From positions 24,692,578-24,756,577 of the forward strand of contig OU015533.1 of the NCBI GenBank assembly GCA_907165065.1: a stretch of 64,000 bases of DNA, read 5' to 3'. A program made the position numbers and the translations under genes. The notes beneath the pieces are model-generated. The model made no database searches and was not told the origin of the DNA. It saw only the letters and a program-made list of their open reading frames with translations. Positions 62,390-64,000 of the stretch are shown here, piece after piece (position 1 is the first letter of the stretch; every line of letters begins with the position of its first letter). The stretch comes from Caprimulgus europaeus. Its lineage: Eukaryota > Chordata > Aves > Caprimulgiformes > Caprimulgidae.

Positions 62390-63085
62390 GTTTAGTCACC
62401 CTTGATGGATTTTTCTTCCACATATTTATCTAATTGCTGTCTAAACCAAGGTAAAATTTAGCTTTCACAACATCCAGTGACAAAAAATTTCACAGCTCAA
62501 TTAAACTTTTTGAAAATATATTGGTCTTGTTTTAAGTTTGTCAACTTGTACCTCAGTTTCATGGCTCCTTGTTTTTGCATTAGAAGAAACAATCAACCCC
62601 TATTCCTCTTCTCTCTGCCTCTCAAGATTTTACAGGCATCTGTCTTATTTCCCTTCATTACCTGTTTTCCTAGCTGAAGAACCCTAATCTATTTAGTTAC
62701 TTCTTTTATTGTCATTGCCTTATTTTATTACTTGTCTGGTTCTACTGTGTGCATTTTATCTGAAGGCGTCATAGTATTCAAGCAGGTATTGAAGATATAA
62801 CTGCATGATGGTTTTAACAACAGTTGATTCCTGTTCCTTTCCTAATAATTCCTAATATTTTATTAAATTTTACCATTACTCAGCATCCTAACAGAACTAG
62901 CTATCGTAAGTCTAGTAAGATGGAGTTATCACTCTCTTGAAGAGTAATAATCAATTCAAAGACCATCCCTGCATATATAAAGCTGGAAATGCTTTTTCCC
63001 CACATCTGTTGCTTTACTTTTATTAGCACTTAACTTTATCTGCCATTGTATAGCCCAGCCTTTCAATATCATGTAACCTTTTACT
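62390..63085 (-). mobile_element. Ancient CR1/L3-type LINE relic
   Basis: On the minus strand this follows the old amniote CR1/L3 type over its 3' coding region in the right order. The start (CTAATTGCTGTCTAAACC, CAACATCCAGTGACAAAAAA, TTTCACAGCTCAATTAAACT) corresponds to the conserved 3' part. Then come the ATTTTACAGGCATCTGTC region (about 62627), TGTTTTCCTAGCTGAAGAAC (about 62663), TATTCAAGCAGGTATTGAAG (about 62773) and CCTAATAATTCCTAATATTT (about 62841). The last part is AACTTTATCTGCCATTGTAT followed by AGCCCAGCC (about 63031-63060), a very characteristic segment. Frames are destroyed. The element predates the avian CR1 bursts and probably the bird radiation. Confidence 0.78.
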
Positions 63086-64000
63086 AAGAGATTTTATTTT
63101 TAGCAACATGAGTAGCACCATAACATAGCACCACAGATAAATAAGCAGGGGCAATACATGAAGAATTTTCATGTACTTAGAGAGATCGGGCATATGAAAA
63201 CAAATATTCAAGTCCAAGTTAGATACAGGTATCAAGATTGGAGTATGCCAGTTATGGAATCTCGGATTTTTCTCAAAAACCTTGATTATATTTCTCAAGA
63301 CCAAGCCCTTCATTGTTTGTTGACTTTTGATAGACAAGGAAACTGCTTCAGATAGTGCCTGCTTTAGCTGATCAGCATAATGCAACATAAGCCTTTGTAA
63401 AACCCAATTAATTTATATTCATAGAAACAGATCCTGATACAGACAGGGTTCCTAGATTCTCTTTTCCCCACAAACACATAACATTCAGTATTAAAACAAT
63501 TCATAATTTCAAATATTTATAGCCAATTTCTAACTAAGTTATCAAAATGCTTAATCAGTCTCTGAGGATCTGTTACATGGTCAACATCTCATGTGAGATC
63601 ACACAAGTATTTTTTAATAAATGGATATGGATATAATATACTGTTGGACTTTCTTCCACAGAACTTCAAATTTTCTAGATAATATAACCTCAAATGGGAT
63701 TAAAAAAATCCTGATACTAACTTGTTTCTGGTTGTTGAGTTGTTTTCTGGTTTGGAGTTTTTTGGTGGTGTTTTGTTTTGTTTTGTTTTTAAAAAAAAAG
63801 GAAATATTCAATAATTGAAGGCAATATTCAGGAAGAGCACATTTCAGATTCACAGATTTTTATCTGATACAAACACCCACATCATAAATCTGATCTTATA
63901 AACACAGTGGGAAAAACATCAGATTAAACTTCAGTAGCATTTTCCTTGTTTTCTTAGATTTCCTAAAGAAAGATAAATTACTTTTGCATAACAGTATTTA
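63086..64000. other. Unique AT-rich noncoding stretch to the window end
   Basis: No gene or dated repeat is seen beyond the L3-like relic. A (TTTTG)n run at 63771-63790 precedes a run of A. The 121-codon minus-strand frame at 63023-63388 overlaps the end of the relic and has no recognised domain. Confidence 0.55.
63771..63790. repeat. (TTTTG)n simple repeat
   Basis: Three TTTTG units plus a T run, then nine A residues. Simple sequence. Confidence 0.85.

Noticed and set aside
1..64000. CRISPR arrays, operons, phage or plasmid genes, tRNA or rRNA genes
   Set aside because: No regularly spaced direct repeats, ribosome-binding-site-led gene strings, cloverleaf-forming sequences or rRNA segments were seen. 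All evidence points to vertebrate noncoding DNA.

Overview
This window reads as ordinary nuclear DNA from a bird, and I find no intact protein-coding gene in it. The evidence for a bird is the repeat content. There are five truncated CR1 (chicken repeat 1) LINE copies, two with clear remnants of the avian CR1 3' octamer tail. One LTR has the TGTCCTGG start and (TTA)n-rich 3' half of a family common in birds. No Alu/B1/L1-type mammalian repeats are visible. The DNA is AT-rich and CpG-poor, and stops are dense in all frames, as expected for a gene desert or a very long intron. I cannot name the species.

Layout. CR1 copy A (minus strand, about 73-1460) carries a long but broken piece of the ORF2 reverse transcriptase. 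A long unique AT-rich stretch follows to 10.57 kb, with a perfect 14-bp-arm hairpin at 2919-2951 and a possible conserved noncoding block at 6.7-7.1 kb. CR1 copy B (plus, 10573-11172) is next. A short exon-like open segment lies at 12169-12324, and a solo LTR at 14081-14700 is flanked by a near-perfect 5-bp duplication. A very old CR1/L3-like relic (minus) covers about 16.04-16.94 kb. From 17 to 31.7 kb there is unique sequence with a near-perfect 39-bp inverted repeat at 29875-29913. CR1 copy C (minus, 31711-32620) and copy D (plus, about 47095-47366) share the same 3' end and appear to be one subfamily. Between them are a probable L3 scrap (34.4-34.5 kb), a diverged internal duplication at 38.0-38.17 kb and a 31-nt pure pyrimidine tract at 39.7 kb. 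After copy D come a CAGC-rich degenerate repeat (49.3-49.8 kb), CR1 copy E (minus, 55393-56390), a second exon-like segment at 59685-59777, an alternating purine-pyrimidine tract (61.95-62.04 kb) and a convincing ancient CR1/L3 relic (minus, 62390-63085).

Function. Nothing here forms a pathway or operon. Every recognisable protein similarity is to the CR1 ORF2 reverse transcriptase, and all copies are 5'-truncated and broken by frameshifts or stops, so they cannot move themselves. If the region has a function it is most likely cis-regulatory or structural. The two splice-bounded open segments are the only hints of host coding sequence and are weak. I found no undescribed gene system. The most unusual signals are the two strong inverted repeats, the degenerate repeat block near 49.5 kb and the conserved-looking homeodomain-site clusters.
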